NCBI RefSeq assembly: GCF_002024165.1
Contig: NZ_MWQN01000001.1
Span: 6,820,001 to 6,884,000 of the forward strand
DNA: 64,000 bases
Source: Embleya scabrispora
GTDB taxonomy: Bacteria > Actinomycetota > Actinomycetes > Streptomycetales > Streptomycetaceae
Direction of reading: 5' to 3'
Shown here: positions 18,415 through 27,360 of the stretch, piece after piece
Layout of the letters: each line of letters opens with the position of its first letter
Position numbering within the stretch: the stretch's first letter is position 1
Notes under the pieces: generated by a model
The model's database searches: none
Told to the model about the DNA's origin: nothing
What the model saw: the letters and a program-made list of their open reading frames with translations, nothing else
Made by a program: the position numbers and the translations under genes

Positions 18415-19647
18415 TCAGCGCCCGGCACGCCGGCCCCACACCAGCGCGAGCAGCGTGGTCGCCGCGGCCAGGGCGGCGCCGAACCACAACACGCTCGACG
18501 TGGCCACCGCGTCCACCGCGACCCCGCCGAGCAGCGACCCCAGCGAAATGGCCAGCTGGAACCCGGTGACGAAGACCGCCGAGGCGGCCTCGGGCGCGTC
18601 CGGCGCCACCCGCGACAGCCACCCCTGCAACGCGACCGGCACCGCGCCGTACGCCAACCCCCACACGAGCATCGCCGCCGCGGTCCCCGGGGTCCACGCC
18701 CCCGACACCGCGAGCGCCACGACCGCCGCGACGAGCAGCCCGGCCGCCATCGAGAGCGTGCGGTGCGGCGGGTGGGCGGCGTACGCCCCGGCCAGCACGT
18801 TGCCGACCACCCCGGCCACGCCATAGCCCAGCAGGAGCGCGCCGATCGGCCCCGGGCCCAGGCCGCCCGATTCCTCCAGGATCGGTCGTACGTAGGTGTA
18901 CGCGCCGAAGTGCCCGGCGATGACCAGGACCAGCGCCGACGCACCGGCCACGACCCCGCCGCGCCGCAGCAGCGCCGGGATCTCGCGCAGCCGCACCGCC
19001 CGTTCGGCGGGCAGCGGCGGGAGCAGGACGAGCAGGGCGACCAGCACCGCCGCGCTGAGCCCGGCCATCGCCGCGAAGGCGACCCGCCAGCCCGCCCGCT
19101 CGCCGATCAGCGTGCCCACCGGCACGCCGACGACCGAGGCCACCGACACGCCGCCGAAGATCACCGCCGAGGCCCGACCGACCGAGCCGGCCGGCACCAG
19201 CCGTACCGGCAGGCTCGCGCCGATCGCCCAGAAGCCGCCGATGCTGACGCCCACCAGGACGCGGGCCACCAGGAACATGGCGAAGTTCTGCGCGAGGGCG
19301 GCGATCGTGTTGGCGGCGACCAGCACGGTCATCATCGCGGCCAATACGATCCGCCGATCCACCCGCCCGGCGGCGACCAACACCGTCGGGGCGGCGAATC
19401 CGGCAACCACCGCGGCCAGGGTCATCGCCAGGCCCGTGGTGCCGTCGGAGACGTGCAGGCCGTGCGAGATCGGGGTGAGCAGGCCGACCGGCAACATCTC
19501 GGTACCGACCACGGCGAAGGTGCCCACGGCGATGGCGACCACGGCGAGCCGGGCGCGCAACGACGCGGTCTCGGGCGCGGGATCGGCGAGGGCGGGTTCG
19601 GCGGGGCGAGGCTGGGGCGCGTCGGTGTCGACAACGGGGTTGGACAT
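18415..19647 (-). CDS. MFS efflux transporter (DHA1 drug:H+ antiporter type)
   Basis: 410 residues with 12 predicted membrane helices. Motifs include VGTEMLPVGLLTPISHGL after helix 1, GLAMTLAAVVAGFAAPTVLVAAGRVDRR (motif A region) and GVSIGGFWAIGASLPVRLVP (motif C-like). ATG 19647 is preferred over an upstream start because it has a GGAGGG binding site 4 nt upstream. It is divergent from a LysR regulator with a 29-nt palindrome between them, so it is probably the regulator's target. Confidence 0.88.
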   Translation of the reverse strand: MSNPVVDTDAPQPRPAEPALADPAPETASLRARLAVVAIAVGTFAVVGTEMLPVGLLTPISHGLHVSDGTTGLAMTLAAVVAGFAAPTVLVAAGRVDRRIVLAAMMTVLVAANTIAALAQNFAMFLVARVLVGVSIGGFWAIGASLPVRLVPAGSVGRASAVIFGGVSVASVVGVPVGTLIGERAGWRVAFAAMAGLSAAVLVALLVLLPPLPAERAVRLREIPALLRRGGVVAGASALVLVIAGHFGAYTYVRPILEESGGLGPGPIGALLLGYGVAGVVGNVLAGAYAAHPPHRTLSMAAGLLVAAVVALAVSGAWTPGTAAAMLVWGLAYGAVPVALQGWLSRVAPDAPEAASAVFVTGFQLAISLGSLLGGVAVDAVATSSVLWFGAALAAATTLLALVWGRRAGR

Positions 19648-19697
19648 GCCCTCCACCCTGGGCACGGCCCCGATCCCGAACAACGGCGAAGATCGCA

Positions 19698-19726
19698 TGC
19701 GAGCATAGGGGCCGCTTATGCTCGCA
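19698..19726. promoter_or_regulatory. Perfect 10-9-10 palindrome between MFS and LysR genes
   Basis: TGCGAGCATA and TATGCTCGCA are exact inverted repeats separated by 9 nt. The left arm also overlaps the self-complementary TCGCATGCGA (19693-19702). Position and spacing suit a LysR-type operator controlling both divergent genes. Confidence 0.7.
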
Positions 19727-19799
19727 GGTCGGAACGTGGGAGGCGGCCCACTCGGGCCCGGTGCCCGGTACCCGGGGCCGCGTGCGGGAGGGGAACGGG

Positions 19800-20693
19800 A
19801 TGAGCGTGGAATTCCGGGAGTTGGAGTGCTTCGTCGTGCTGAGCGAGGAACTGCACTTCACCCGTACCGCCGCCAGGCTCTACACCTCGCAGGCTCGGGT
19901 CAGCCAACTGCTGCGGCAACTGGAGGACCGGATCGGCGCACGACTGTTCGAGCGCAGCAGTCGCCGGGTTCGACTCACCCCGCAGGGCGAACTGTTCCTG
20001 GCCGAGGTACGACCCGCCTACGCCGGCCTCACCGGCGCGGTCGACCGGGCCAAGGCCCGCGCCCGGGGCATCGAGGGCGTGCTGCGGATCGGCTTCGTCG
20101 GCACCCCGTACGGCGCCCTGCTCGACCTGGTCGGCGACTTCCGCGCCCGGCATCCGCAGGCCCGCGCCGACCTGGCCGAAACGCCGCTGTCGGACCCGTT
20201 CGGCCCGGTGCTGCGCGGCGAGATCGACGCCGCGTTCGTGACCCTGCCCGTGAGTGATCCCACGCTGCGCACCGGTCCGGTGATCGCCGCCGACCCGCTG
20301 GTGCTCGGCGTCTCGACGCGGCACGCCTTCGCGCGGCGCGCGCGGGTGGACGCGGAGGAGTTGGCGGACTGTGTGTTCGTGGAGATCGCCGGACCCGCGC
20401 CCGCGCCCTGGCGTGAGCTCCAGTCGCCGACGGTCACCCCGGGCGGGCGGCCGATCCCGCGTGGACCGGGCGCCGGCACTCTCCAGGAGGTGCTGTCGCT
20501 GATCGCCGGCAACCACGGTGTGCTGCTGTTCTGCGCCCAGTTCGCCGCGTACAACGGCCGTCCCGACGTGGCGTTCGTGCCGGTGACCGGGCTGACCGAG
20601 TCGGCGGTGACGCTCACCTGGCGGCGCGGGGGCGAGACCACCCTGCTGCGCGCGTTCGTGGCCGCCTCGGGGCGGCAGATCGTACCGGCGTAG
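19800..20693 (+). CDS. LysR-family transcriptional regulator
   Basis: 297 residues. The winged HTH is at residues 1-65 (FRELECFVVLSEELHFTRTAARLYTSQARVSQLLRQLEDRIG), followed by the LysR substrate-binding domain from about residue 90 (LRIGFVGTPYGALL). ATG 19800 has a GGAGGGG binding site; an upstream in-frame ATG would run through the palindrome region. Divergent from the MFS exporter, which it probably controls in response to an unknown small molecule. Confidence 0.9.
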   Translation: MSVEFRELECFVVLSEELHFTRTAARLYTSQARVSQLLRQLEDRIGARLFERSSRRVRLTPQGELFLAEVRPAYAGLTGAVDRAKARARGIEGVLRIGFVGTPYGALLDLVGDFRARHPQARADLAETPLSDPFGPVLRGEIDAAFVTLPVSDPTLRTGPVIAADPLVLGVSTRHAFARRARVDAEELADCVFVEIAGPAPAPWRELQSPTVTPGGRPIPRGPGAGTLQEVLSLIAGNHGVLLFCAQFAAYNGRPDVAFVPVTGLTESAVTLTWRRGGETTLLRAFVAASGRQIVPA

Positions 20694-20780
20694 CCGCGCA
20701 CGGTGAGCCCCCGGCCGGGCCGGGCGCCGTCGGGCCCTACCGTGGGGGCGTCCGACGATCCCGTACCGAAGGCCCCGGTC

Positions 20781-21413
20781 ATGCCGCTGCTCACGATCAA
20801 GTCCGAAGGTGAGGTGGAGATCGAGGTTCGGCGTTCCCGCTTCGTGTGCGCCCTCGCCCGGGTGTCCGACGACGCGCAGGCCCAGGCGTTCCTGGCCCGC
20901 CGCCGGGCGCTGCACGCGTTCGCGCGGCACAACTGCTCGGCCTGGATCGCTGGCGGGCAGGAGAAGGCGCACGACGACGGCGAACCGTCGGGCACGGCCG
21001 GTGCGCCGATGCTCCAGGTGTTGCGGCGCCGCGAGCTGACCGAGACGGTCGCGGTGGTGACCCGCTACTTCGGCGGCGTCATGCTCGGCGCCGGCGGCCT
21101 GATCCGCGCCTACGGCTCGGCGGTGACCGAGGCGGTGGACGCGGTCGGCGTGGTCGAACTGCGTCCGATGCTGGTGCTGACCGTGGATGTCGACCACGCG
21201 CACGCCGGGCGGCTGGAGAACGACCTGCGAGGGCTCGGCCACGAGGTGCGCGACATCCGCTACGGCGCCGAGGTGGCGATCGACGTGTGCGTGCCGGAGC
21301 CGGACCGGGACCGCTTCGTGGCGCGGCTGACCGACCTGACCGGCGGCCGGGCGGGCGCCCGCGAGACCGGGCGCACGTTCGTCGAGGTGGACGCCTCCCC
21401 GCACACTTCCTGA
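20781..21413 (+). CDS. YigZ/IMPACT-family (UPF0029) protein
   Basis: 210 residues. The IMPACT N-terminal domain motifs are clear: RRSRFVCALARV, FARHNCSAWIAG, DDGEPSGTAGAPMLQVL and TRYFGGVMLGAGGLIRAYG. A C-terminal ferredoxin-like domain follows (about residues 140-205). The biochemical role of bacterial members is not settled. An upstream in-frame start lacks similarity, so ATG 20781 is used. Confidence 0.92.
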   Translation: MPLLTIKSEGEVEIEVRRSRFVCALARVSDDAQAQAFLARRRALHAFARHNCSAWIAGGQEKAHDDGEPSGTAGAPMLQVLRRRELTETVAVVTRYFGGVMLGAGGLIRAYGSAVTEAVDAVGVVELRPMLVLTVDVDHAHAGRLENDLRGLGHEVRDIRYGAEVAIDVCVPEPDRDRFVARLTDLTGGRAGARETGRTFVEVDASPHTS

Positions 21414-21520
21414 CGCACTTCTCGCGCCCGTACGCCCCCATGCCGGTTGAAACCCGTCTCAGGTCGGAACACCAATGGGTGTACGGGTACTCGCACGGGG
21501 CCGCGGGAAATGAGGAAGTG

Positions 21521-21733
21521 ATGACGGCTGGATACGACGAGAAGTCGGCCATCGACCAGGCCGAGGTCGTCCGGGCGGTACGCGAGCGGGTGATCCGGGC
21601 CCGTTCCGTGCTGGCGGAGGCGAGTGACGCGCACGACACGAACGCCCTGCCGCCGGCGCTCGACGAGTTGGAGGACGCGCTGCACGAGGCGCGGGAATAC
21701 GGCGTGAACATTCCACCGGCGGGCGGGGTCTGA
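21521..21733 (+). CDS. Small helical hypothetical protein
   Basis: 70 residues with a GAGGAAG binding site 3 nt upstream of the ATG. The sequence is almost entirely predicted helix (AEVVRAVRERVIRARSVLAEAS, LPPALDELEDALHEAREYG), suggesting a small helical-hairpin protein. No family recognised. Confidence 0.65.
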   Translation: MTAGYDEKSAIDQAEVVRAVRERVIRARSVLAEASDAHDTNALPPALDELEDALHEAREYGVNIPPAGGV

Positions 21734-21807
21734 GCGGTCGCCGGCCGGATGCGGGGTGCCAAACTCGGGGCTGCCTGGTTCCGGGTGCTTGGTTCAGGCT
21801 GCTCGGT

Positions 21808-22401
21808 TCAGGGGTTTTCGTGCAGGCCCGCGTCGGCGGGGCCGAGGACGAAGCGGGTGAAACGTACCCGCAGGCCCGCGCGCTCCGGTGAGCAGCAGAA
21901 CGGCCCGGCAGTGGCCGACGCGTCCGGGGACAGCGGAGCGAGTCGGATGGTCCGCCAGGGCCCGTCGGCAGGCCTCGCCCGGATGGTGAGCGCGTCGCCG
22001 GCCCGGCTGACCCGGACGGTGACCGGCCCGCCGGCCCATTCGGGCACCGGGGCGATCGACCAGTCGGAGACACCACGCGTGACCACGGCTCCGACGTGCA
22101 GCGCGCCGTCGGTGACCTCGACGCCGGCCTTGACCCAGGTGCGCTCGTCCACCCGGACGAACACCCCGGCCTGGTCGTAGAGCGTGTCGAAGTCCGCTTC
22201 GAAGGTGACCTCCACCGCCGTGCCCGACGGCAGGTCGGTGAGCAGCGCACTGCCGGTGTCGCGGGTGAAGCCGTAGGACGTCTGTCGCCAGAAGTCGGCG
22301 CCCGGCACCGGGGTCACCACCAGCGCGTCCTCGTCCCGCTCGGCGCCGGCCGGCGGGTTGAGCCAGTGCGCGTCGTCCCAGTCCACCGCCACGGAATCCA
22401 T
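21808..22401 (-). CDS. DUF1349-domain protein
   Basis: 197 residues, with the DUF1349 (concanavalin-like) pattern: DFWRQTSYGFTRDTGSALL, VEVTFEADFDTLYDQAGVFVRVDERTWVKAGVE and the C-terminal FCCSPERAGLRVRFTRFVLGP. Cytoplasmic, beta-rich; related fungal/bacterial proteins are linked loosely to regulation, but no activity is established. Confidence 0.85.
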   Translation of the reverse strand: MDSVAVDWDDAHWLNPPAGAERDEDALVVTPVPGADFWRQTSYGFTRDTGSALLTDLPSGTAVEVTFEADFDTLYDQAGVFVRVDERTWVKAGVEVTDGALHVGAVVTRGVSDWSIAPVPEWAGGPVTVRVSRAGDALTIRARPADGPWRTIRLAPLSPDASATAGPFCCSPERAGLRVRFTRFVLGPADAGLHENP

Positions 22402-22446
22402 CCGCCGAGCCTATCCGGGCCCGTCCGGGCACTTCTCACGGTGACG

Positions 22447-23211
22447 TCAGTTCGGGCGGCTCGCCGTCAGGGCCTTGTCCAGCAGTTCGCGCGCGTCGGC
22501 GATCGCGGTGGACAGGGTGGACGCGGTCAGTCGGCCGGCGATCTCGTCGACGTCGCGCAGGCCCGTACGGTCGAGCAGGGTCTTCTCGTTGGTCACCCAC
22601 TCGCCGCGACCGGCCGCCACGGCGTGTGCCGCCTCGCAGGCCGCCCGGCCGATCGCCCCCGCGACGTCGGTGACATGCCCGTGTGCGGCGTGCGCCCGGT
22701 CCGCGTAGGTGAGGGTCAGGCGCGCGTCCTCGCTCCACCGGGCGTGCGCCGCGCGGCGCAGCGCCGACGGGTAGGACGGTCGCGGCAGGTCGCCGAACAG
22801 CACCCGGTTGACCGCCAGTTCGGCGATCACGAGGTAGGTGGGCACGCCGGCGAGGTGGAACATCAACCGCTCGACCTCGAAGCGGCCCTCCCGCGCCTCG
22901 GCCAGCCTGCGCTCCACGTCCGCGAGTTCGCGATAGTGGAGGTCGATCGGCCGGTCCTCCACGGTGAGCCGGGCGCCGCCGTTGAAGACCCCGCCGCCCC
23001 AGGCGCCGAACTCCGACACCTCGCCCGGCCAGCCCAGTCCCCGGATCGCGTCGGGGGTGAAGCCGTCGCGGTAGTAGACCGCGAAGTCCCAGTCGCTGTC
23101 GGGTCGGTGGGTGCCCTGGGCACGAGACCCGCCGAGCACCACGGCGGCCACCCCGGGCAGCGCGGCGAGACGTTGGGTGACGTGTGTGGTGAAGGATGCG
23201 TCACTGGTCAT
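22447..23211 (-). CDS. Nucleotidyltransferase-domain protein
   Basis: 254 residues. The Pol-beta-type nucleotidyltransferase motif GGSRAQGTHRPDSDWDFAVYY (GS-x9-DxD) lies around residues 25-45, with a third acidic residue likely in RPIDLHYREL. The remainder is helical. This resembles kanamycin-nucleotidyltransferase-like stand-alone enzymes; the substrate is unknown. ATG 23211 fits the domain start; the frame is open further upstream but overlaps the neighbouring HD gene. Confidence 0.82.
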   Translation of the reverse strand: MTSDASFTTHVTQRLAALPGVAAVVLGGSRAQGTHRPDSDWDFAVYYRDGFTPDAIRGLGWPGEVSEFGAWGGGVFNGGARLTVEDRPIDLHYRELADVERRLAEAREGRFEVERLMFHLAGVPTYLVIAELAVNRVLFGDLPRPSYPSALRRAAHARWSEDARLTLTYADRAHAAHGHVTDVAGAIGRAACEAAHAVAAGRGEWVTNEKTLLDRTGLRDVDEIAGRLTASTLSTAIADARELLDKALTASRPN

Positions 23212-23279
23212 GTCCGGCAGCGTATCCCGGCGCCGGCGGAACGGTTGGCCGGGCCGGACCCTTGGGCGGAGCCGGACGG

Positions 23280-23897
23280 TCAGGGCTTGAGGTAGCCGCG
23301 CCGCACCGCTTCGTCGATCAATTCCAGGGTGTACGCCCACAACGACGGGGAACCGTCCTCGATCGTGCTGCCCTGCTTGGCCAGCACCTCGGTGCGGGTG
23401 AGGTCGTACTCGCGCCAGGTGCCGCCCTCGGTGTGGAAGTTGAGCAGGCACGGCTGGAACCGGTCGATCGCCTTCGCGAAGCGCGCGTCGGGCGTCTCGC
23501 GGGCCTCGAACTCCTCCCACAAATCCCGGAGTTCGCCGCCCTGCGCGGCCGGAAGCAAGCCGAATATGCGGTCCGCGCCGCGCTGCTCGCGCTCGGCCTG
23601 GTCGACCTCGGCGACGCTGTCGTAGTAGAAGGTGTCGCCCGCGTCGATCTCGACCAGGTCGTGGACCAACAACATCCGGGTCACCCGGGCCACGTCGACA
23701 TCGGTCGCGGCGTGCTCGGCCAGCGTGCCGGCCAGCATGGCCAGGTGCCACGAGTGCTCGGCGGTGTTCTCGCGCCGCGAGGCGTCCGCGATCAGGTTGC
23801 GCCGCACCACACCCTTGAGTCGGTCGATCTCCAGGATGAAGCCGACCTGCGCGGCCAGGCGCGGGTCGGTGGGCGGGAACAGTGGAACTCCGGACAA
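23280..23897 (-). CDS. HD-domain phosphohydrolase (YfbR/HDDC2-like)
   Basis: About 205 residues from TTG 23897, which has AGGAG 5 nt upstream; a GTG at 23942 is the alternative start. HD ligands are visible in ENTAEHSWHLAMLAG and RMLLVHDLVEIDAGDTF. The family includes 5'-deoxynucleotidases. It is followed 68 nt later on the same strand by the nucleotidyltransferase gene. Confidence 0.85.
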   Translation of the reverse strand: MSGVPLFPPTDPRLAAQVGFILEIDRLKGVVRRNLIADASRRENTAEHSWHLAMLAGTLAEHAATDVDVARVTRMLLVHDLVEIDAGDTFYYDSVAEVDQAEREQRGADRIFGLLPAAQGGELRDLWEEFEARETPDARFAKAIDRFQPCLLNFHTEGGTWREYDLTRTEVLAKQGSTIEDGSPSLWAYTLELIDEAVRRGYLKP

Positions 23898-24111
23898 GAC
23901 GACTCCTGGTTGGAACGAGCACGCGGTATCCGATTGCACCACCGTTTTGCGAGCGCGGTCACCGGCGGGTGGGTGTCGGTACGCGGCACGGTCGGGATCA
24001 CGGACGCGTTCACGATATGCAATCCGCGCGGATGCCGGACCACGGGGGCGGATCGATCGCCGGCGGGCCCGCGTCGTGGGCCGCGCCGAGCCTCCCGACC
24101 GCGTGCGGGGG

Positions 24112-24879
24112 CTATCCGCGTTGCTCGGGCGGCGTGGTGCCCTCCGGGACGATGTAGTCGCGGATGAGGCGTTCGGCGTCGCGGACCAGGGGGCGGAAGA
24201 CCTTGTAGCGGGACAGGGTGATCACTCGCTCCACCATCGGGGTGGTGCGGGCCACGAAGGCGCGGGACTTGGCGCGCTCGGGGGAGCGGTCGTACACCCA
24301 GAAGAGCACGATGCCCATCAGGTGCAGCCACAACAACTCCGGCAGCAGTTCGGCGAGTTCGTCGTCGATGCGGAGCGAGGAGCCGCGCAGCACGTCGGCG
24401 AACAGCTCGGTGACCTGTTCGCGGATCGGGTAGGACTCCGCGGAGAACGGGCTGAGCGGGCTCTCCGGGTCGGCGGCGTTGCGGAAGAACTGGACCGCGA
24501 ACGCGTGATACGGCTCGGCCACCTCCAGCCACACCGACAACACCACCTGGAGCCGGTCGCCGAAGTCGCGGACACCGCGCAGCTCCTGCCGGCTGCGGGT
24601 GATGTGCTCGTGGGTGAGGCGGTCGTAGAAGCCGTGGATCAGGTGCTCTTTGGAGCCGAAGTAGTAGTAGGCGTTGCCGACCGAGACGCCGGACTCCTGG
24701 GCGATGGCCCGCATGGTCGTCTTGTCGTAGCCGCGCTCCCGGAAGAGCCGCAGCGCGGTCTCCAGGATCAGGGACCGCGTCTGCTCGCTCTTGCCGGGGC
24801 GCCCGCCCGGGTCCGGCCTGTCGCCGCCGTCGGTCGGGTTCGCTGCGTCGGTGCCTGCCACGTGCTCCACGAGAGGCAA
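24112..24879 (-). CDS. TetR-family regulator of the DCC/membrane-protein operon
   Basis: About 255 residues. HTH: SLILETALRLFRERGYDKTTMRAIAQESGVSVGNAYYYFGSKEHLI at residues 35-82. It is the last gene of a three-gene unit, starting 2 nt after the DCC gene ends. The start is uncertain: TTG 24879, GTG 24870 and GTG 24861 are all in frame, and only the last has GGAG close upstream. The twin TTGAAC-NN-GTTCAA palindromes at the operon promoter are its probable operators, giving negative autoregulation. Confidence 0.87.
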   Translation of the reverse strand: MPLVEHVAGTDAANPTDGGDRPDPGGRPGKSEQTRSLILETALRLFRERGYDKTTMRAIAQESGVSVGNAYYYFGSKEHLIHGFYDRLTHEHITRSRQELRGVRDFGDRLQVVLSVWLEVAEPYHAFAVQFFRNAADPESPLSPFSAESYPIREQVTELFADVLRGSSLRIDDELAELLPELLWLHLMGIVLFWVYDRSPERAKSRAFVARTTPMVERVITLSRYKVFRPLVRDAERLIRDYIVPEGTTPPEQRG

Positions 24880-24881
24880 GG

Positions 24882-25397
24882 TTAGTGGGCGAGCTCGCAG
24901 GCATCGTCACACTCGACGACCGTCCAGGGCTCTCGGTAGGGGTCCCCGTCCGGATCCGGCGGCAGCGGGCCCCGGTGTGTGGCCGAGCGGATCCGGGCCG
25001 CGCCCAGCACGGCGGCCCGGGCCATCGGCATCCCGAGCGGCGTGCCGAGCCGGAAGGACAGGCCGCGGTACGCGCGCAGCGCCCACAACACGGTGACCCA
25101 CGCGGCGGCGCCGGACCACACCTCGCCCGAGCCGCCCACCACGGTGAGTTCGCGCAGGGTGGCCTCGTGGTCCAGGTCGGGATAGCGGTTGCGGGCCCGC
25201 GGCGAGCCGGCCGGCACCAGATCGACCGCGATCAGGGTCGGCTGCCGGGCGATCCAGCCGGACAGCGCGGCGCACAGCGGGCAGTCGGCGTCGAAGAGGA
25301 TGGTGATCCGGCGGACCGGGGGAGGCGGGGCGGGGATACCGCGCCGGGCCGTCCCCTCCGATCGGCCCGGCGCGGTGTTCCCCTGGGAGATGGTCAT
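24882..25397 (-). CDS. DCC-family thiol-disulfide oxidoreductase-like protein (DUF393)
   Basis: 171 residues. The ITILFDADCPLCAALSGWI segment carries the DxxCxxC motif of the DCC family (Asp, then two Cys). It is predicted to have a thioredoxin-like role in thiol chemistry, but substrates are unknown. Lies between a small membrane protein gene (5-nt gap) and its TetR regulator. Confidence 0.85.
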   Translation of the reverse strand: MTISQGNTAPGRSEGTARRGIPAPPPPVRRITILFDADCPLCAALSGWIARQPTLIAVDLVPAGSPRARNRYPDLDHEATLRELTVVGGSGEVWSGAAAWVTVLWALRAYRGLSFRLGTPLGMPMARAAVLGAARIRSATHRGPLPPDPDGDPYREPWTVVECDDACELAH

Positions 25398-25402
25398 CGG
25401 GA

Positions 25403-25861
25403 TCAGACCCCGGGAGCCGGGTGGGTGGAGCCCTGGGGCGCGATCGGCGGACCGTAGGCCCGGCCGGACAACTTCCGGGCGCGCTGGGGGGCGTGCGCAC
25501 CCGGGTCGGTCGCCTCGTCCAGGCCGCGCCGCCGGATCCGGCTCAGCACGTAGACGTTGAGCAGGTGCAGCCCGCCCAGAACCAGCGAGACGGTGCCGAG
25601 CTTGACGGACAGCGCCTCGACCGAGCCGCGTGCGTCGTCGACGGTGTCGCCGACCTTGAGGTAGAGCGCGACGAAGCCGAGGTTGACGAGGTAGAAGCCG
25701 ACCACCAGGAGGTGGTTGACGGCGGCCGCGAGTTCTTCGCGGCCGCGCAGGACGTCCTGCAGGAAGATCTGTCCGTTGCGGCTCAGCGTGCGTGCCACCC
25801 ACACGGTGAGCGCGATGCTGATGGCCAGGTAGATGGCATAGGTCAACACGGTCATATCCAT
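25403..25861 (-). CDS. Small integral membrane protein of unknown function
   Basis: 152 residues with three predicted membrane helices: VLTYAIYLAISIALTVWVA, HLLVVGFYLVNLGFVALYL and VKLGTVSLVLGGLHLLNVYVL. A polar Pro/Ala-rich C-terminus follows. First gene of a TetR-controlled operon with the DCC-family protein, so it may form a membrane-associated redox partner. No family name recognised. Confidence 0.8.
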   Translation of the reverse strand: MDMTVLTYAIYLAISIALTVWVARTLSRNGQIFLQDVLRGREELAAAVNHLLVVGFYLVNLGFVALYLKVGDTVDDARGSVEALSVKLGTVSLVLGGLHLLNVYVLSRIRRRGLDEATDPGAHAPQRARKLSGRAYGPPIAPQGSTHPAPGV

Positions 25862-25875
25862 GGACCGACTCCTTT

Positions 25876-25935
25876 TTGAACGTGTTCAAACCGGCCGACG
25901 CCGGGAACTCTAGACCTGTTTTTGAACACGTTCAA
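25876..25935 (-). promoter_or_regulatory. Promoter with twin TetR operators TTGAAC-NN-GTTCAA
   Basis: Two perfect palindromes (25876-25889 and 25922-25935), each the reverse complement of the other, have centres 46 bp apart. On the minus strand a -35 TTGAAC (25935-25930), a 17-nt spacer and a -10 TAGAGT (25912-25907) are readable. The upstream operator contains the -35, and the downstream one lies just after the expected transcription start. Confidence 0.75.
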
Positions 25936-25981
25936 GTCGTCGGTCGGGGTGGGTGCGCGAGACGGGTCGGAACGCGCGAAA

Positions 25982-26019
25982 CCCGTCGATCGCCCCGCGA
26001 AGGCGAGGCGATCGACGGG
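25982..26019 (-). terminator. Terminator hairpin after the FAD monooxygenase gene
   Basis: Perfect 13-bp stem CCCGTCGATCGCC / GGCGATCGACGGG with a 12-nt loop, 43 nt beyond the monooxygenase stop and upstream of the divergent operator region. Confidence 0.65.
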
Positions 26020-26062
26020 CGTTGGGGGTGTTTGGGTGGGGCGGGGGTGGGAGTGGGGGTGG

Positions 26063-27274
26063 TCAGGCGGCGGCCGGCGCGGACCAGTCGATGTGGTGGC
26101 GCTGCGCCTCGCCGAACATCTTCTCCGGGGTCAGCACGGTGCGCGTCATGATCGGCATCAGCAGGGCCATGACGGCCTTGGCGAGCGGGCCCGCGGCCTT
26201 GCTGTTGTTGGTCTTGGCGGCAGCGGCGGCGATCTTCTCGACCCGGGGTCGGCGCATCGCCTCGTACGCGGCGAACGCGGCGGTCGGGTCGGGGAGGTCG
26301 CGCAGGCAGCGGGCGAGTTGGATGCCGCTTTCCATCGCGAGTGAGGCGCCCTGGCCGGAACTGGCCGAGGGGGCGTGCGCGGAGTCGCCGACCAGGACCA
26401 GTCGATCGCGGTGCCAGTGCGGCAGCGGGGGCATCAGTTCGAGCGGACCGGCGACCAGGAGGTCGTCGGCGGAGGCCGCGCGCAGCACGGCCTCGGCGGG
26501 GACGTCGCCCGCGTGCGCCTCGCGCAGCAGGCCGAGCCACCGCTCGGCGGGGACCGCCCGGGCCTCGGCGGTGGTCATCGGCGGGTGCGGCAGATTGCTG
26601 AACAGGGCCACGCTGCCGTCGGAGTGGGTCCAGTAGCCGAAGAAGGCTCGCTTGCCGAAGGCGAAGTGCATGGCGCCGGGGGCGGGCCGGGCGGCGCCGT
26701 CGCCCGGGATGGAGGCGCCGACGCCGAAGCCGAGCAGGCCGACGTATTCCGGGGCGGGCGCGGCGGGGTCGATCAGGGTCCGGACCGTGGAGCGGATGCC
26801 GTCCGCGCCGATCACGATGTCGGCGGTCGCGGTGCTCCCGTCGGCGAACTCGGCGGTGACGCCGTCGGGTTCCTCCCGCACCCCGACGAGGCGCCGGCCG
26901 TGTTCGGTGCGGATGTCGTGGTCGCGGGCGTGCTCACGCAACACCCGGTGCAGGTCGGCGCGCAGTACGGTGCGGGTCGGGGGCAGGCCGGGCAGGCCGG
27001 CGGCGCTGCCGAGGCGTCGGCCGCGACCGTTCTCGAAGACCATGTCGGTGGTCGGCTGCCCGATCGCGCACACCGCCTCCTCGGCGCCGATCACCCGCAG
27101 CGCGTCGAGCCCGTTGGGCGCGATGCCGAGCGCGCCGCCCGACGCGTCGCCGGGCGCGAGATCGGCATATGCCTCGTACACGGTGGCCTCGATGCCGGCC
27201 CTGCGCAGCGCGCATGCCGTCACCGGCCCGGCGATGCCGCCACCGATGATCATCGCGGTCCTGACGCGGTTCAT
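26063..27274 (-). CDS. FAD-dependent monooxygenase (aromatic hydroxylase type)
   Basis: 403 residues. The N-terminal Rossmann motif is MIIGGGIAGPVTACALRRAG with VYEAY for ribose binding. The DG motif is IVIGADGIRSTVR and the GD motif is LVLVGDSAHAPSASSGQGASLAMESG. These define group A flavoprotein monooxygenases such as PHBH and tetracycline-modifying enzymes. It is transcribed with a small unknown protein and divergent from a PadR regulator; a detoxification or resistance role is plausible but inferred. Confidence 0.9.
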   Translation of the reverse strand: MNRVRTAMIIGGGIAGPVTACALRRAGIEATVYEAYADLAPGDASGGALGIAPNGLDALRVIGAEEAVCAIGQPTTDMVFENGRGRRLGSAAGLPGLPPTRTVLRADLHRVLREHARDHDIRTEHGRRLVGVREEPDGVTAEFADGSTATADIVIGADGIRSTVRTLIDPAAPAPEYVGLLGFGVGASIPGDGAARPAPGAMHFAFGKRAFFGYWTHSDGSVALFSNLPHPPMTTAEARAVPAERWLGLLREAHAGDVPAEAVLRAASADDLLVAGPLELMPPLPHWHRDRLVLVGDSAHAPSASSGQGASLAMESGIQLARCLRDLPDPTAAFAAYEAMRRPRVEKIAAAAAKTNNSKAAGPLAKAVMALLMPIMTRTVLTPEKMFGEAQRHHIDWSAPAAA

Positions 27275-27360
27275 GTCTTCGCTCCGGGGTGAGGGCGGCG
27301 CGGGGCTGGTGCGGCCCGGCCCGCGCCGACGTCGGGAATCGTGGGGTTCGAGGGCGGGGG

